From assembly GCA_937949585.1 (NCBI GenBank), contig CALEDW010000037.1:1-5524 (forward strand): a DNA stretch of 5,524 nucleotides, given 5' to 3'. The notes beneath the pieces were generated by a model, which saw nothing but the letters and a program-made list of their open reading frames with translations, was not told where the DNA came from and searched no databases. This stretch comes from an uncultured Acidimicrobiia bacterium (GTDB lineage: Bacteria; Actinomycetota; Acidimicrobiia; IMCC26256; CALEDW01). Both the position numbers and the translations under genes were made by a program. Positions 4,800 to 5,524 of the stretch are shown in pieces. Position 1 is the stretch's first letter. Each line of letters begins with the position of its first letter.

Positions 4800-5524
4800 G
4801 TGGCGACCGACGTGCTCGTCGTGGGGGCCGGGCCCGCGGGAGCCGCCGCCGCGTGCCGGCTCGCCGAGGCGGGCCACGACGTGGTGGTGGCCGAGCGCAA
4901 GCGGATGCCCCGGGAGAAGACCTGCGGCGACGGCCTCACCCCCCGCGCCGTCCGCCAGCTCGCCGACCTCGGGCTCGCCGAGGAGCTGGAACGGTTCCAC
5001 CGCTACGACGGTCTGCGTTCGATCGCCCACGGCGTCACCCTCGAGCTCGCCTGGCCCGACCATCCCGAGCTCCCCCGCCACGGCTACGTCGCCCGCCGGG
5101 CCGACCTCGACGAGCTGGTCGCGACCCGCGCCGCCAAGGCCGGCGCCCGGCTGTGGACGGGCAGCGAGGTGGTGGCCCCCCTCGTCGAGGGCTCCATCGT
5201 GCGCGGCGCGCTGGTACGCCGCGACGGCGGGCCCCCGGAACCGGTCCGGGCCCGGGTGCTCGTGGTGGCGGACGGGGCGAACTCGCGCATCGGCCGGGCG
5301 CTGGGGGCCCGGCGCGACCGCAGCTTCCCGATGGGCATGGCCATCCGCGGGTACTACCGCTCCCCCCGGGCCGCCGAGCCCTGGATCGAGAGCCACCTCG
5401 ACCTGCGCGACCCTCACGGCCGGCACCTGCCCGGATACGGGTGGGTGTTCCCCCTCGGCGACGGCACCGTGAACGTCGGGGCCGGGCTCCTCGACACCTA
5501 CCACGCCTTCCGCGACCTCAACAC
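4800..5524 (+). CDS. FAD-dependent geranylgeranyl reductase-family oxidoreductase (C-terminus beyond window)
   Basis: Reduces isoprenoid double bonds with an FAD cofactor; family members act on geranylgeranyl chains of chlorophyll, archaeal lipids and menaquinone (MenJ of mycobacteria). The visible 241 residues begin with a Rossmann strand and GAGPAG (9-14), with Glu32 at the end of the second strand as the expected ADP-ribose ligand. Next come the family-typical CGDGLTPRA (42-50), YVARRADLDE (96-105), the second FAD motif ADGANSRIG (157-165) and PGYGWVFPLGDG (211-222), which is strongly characteristic. This is about 60 percent of the usual 380-420 residues, and the frame is open at the edge. 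The GTG at 4800 is chosen because homologues start a few residues before the first strand; in-frame GTGs at 4755, 4758 and 4776 are alternatives, and none has a clear ribosome site, so a leaderless message is possible. Next to a quinol-oxidising complex, menaquinone side-chain saturation is the likeliest job. The family is secure; the substrate and start are not. Confidence 0.92.
   Translation, partial: MATDVLVVGAGPAGAAAACRLAEAGHDVVVAERKRMPREKTCGDGLTPRAVRQLADLGLAEELERFHRYDGLRSIAHGVTLELAWPDHPELPRHGYVARRADLDELVATRAAKAGARLWTGSEVVAPLVEGSIVRGALVRRDGGPPEPVRARVLVVADGANSRIGRALGARRDRSFPMGMAIRGYYRSPRAAEPWIESHLDLRDPHGRHLPGYGWVFPLGDGTVNVGAGLLDTYHAFRDLN

Noticed and set aside
4768..5472. An ATG-started plus-strand frame over the reductase gene
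   Set aside because: It is in a different frame from the conserved GAGPAG, CGDGL and YGWVFP motifs and gives a Trp/Arg/Pro-rich product without recognisable features.
4731..5504. A 257-codon minus-strand frame opposite the reductase gene
   Set aside because: Antisense shadow; the reductase motifs on the plus strand explain this coding potential.

Overview
The window is very GC-rich. It carries six tightly spaced genes on the minus strand, running from about 4499 down past position 1, and one divergent plus-strand gene starting near 4800 and running off the right edge. The base composition, the frequent GTG starts, the strong GGAGG-type ribosome sites and a menaquinol-type bc complex point to a high-GC actinobacterium. 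A deep lineage such as Acidimicrobiia or a relative is my best guess; this is inference, because there is no phylogenetic marker gene in the window.

The minus-strand genes, in transcription order, encode: a small three-helix membrane protein of unknown family (4499-3954); a 2x[4Fe-4S] ferredoxin (3942-3529); a cytochrome b6-like four-helix di-heme protein (3444-2656); a subunit IV-like cytochrome b C-terminal protein with a long low-complexity N-terminal extension (2620-1757); a Rieske 2Fe-2S protein (1746-892); and a membrane-anchored c-type cytochrome (875 to beyond position 1, incomplete). Four of the five gaps are 10 to 35 bases and the fifth is 84, so this looks like one operon for a quinol:cytochrome c oxidoreductase with a split cytochrome b, the b6f-type layout. 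Quinol would be oxidised at the Qo site formed by the b6-like and subunit IV-like proteins. One electron would pass through the Rieske cluster to the anchored cytochrome c, the other through the two b hemes. The b6-like protein has the b6-type spacing of its second histidine pair and a Cys-Leu-Gly-Gly motif where b6 and Bacillus-type QcrB carry the cysteine that attaches the extra heme.

The roughly 300 bases between the operon and the plus-strand gene hold no recognisable gene. They contain a 14-base perfect palindrome and a small cluster of direct and inverted CCCGAGGG repeats, which are possible control sites for either transcript. The plus-strand gene encodes an FAD-dependent geranylgeranyl reductase-family protein. 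Next to a quinol-oxidising complex, the likeliest role is saturation of the menaquinone side chain.

The least explained parts are the ferredoxin and unknown membrane protein at the head of the operon, a duplicated IPxHLLxRSRxRR motif in the subunit IV extension, and the extra N-terminal membrane helices with Ala/Arg-rich linkers in the Rieske and cytochrome c proteins.
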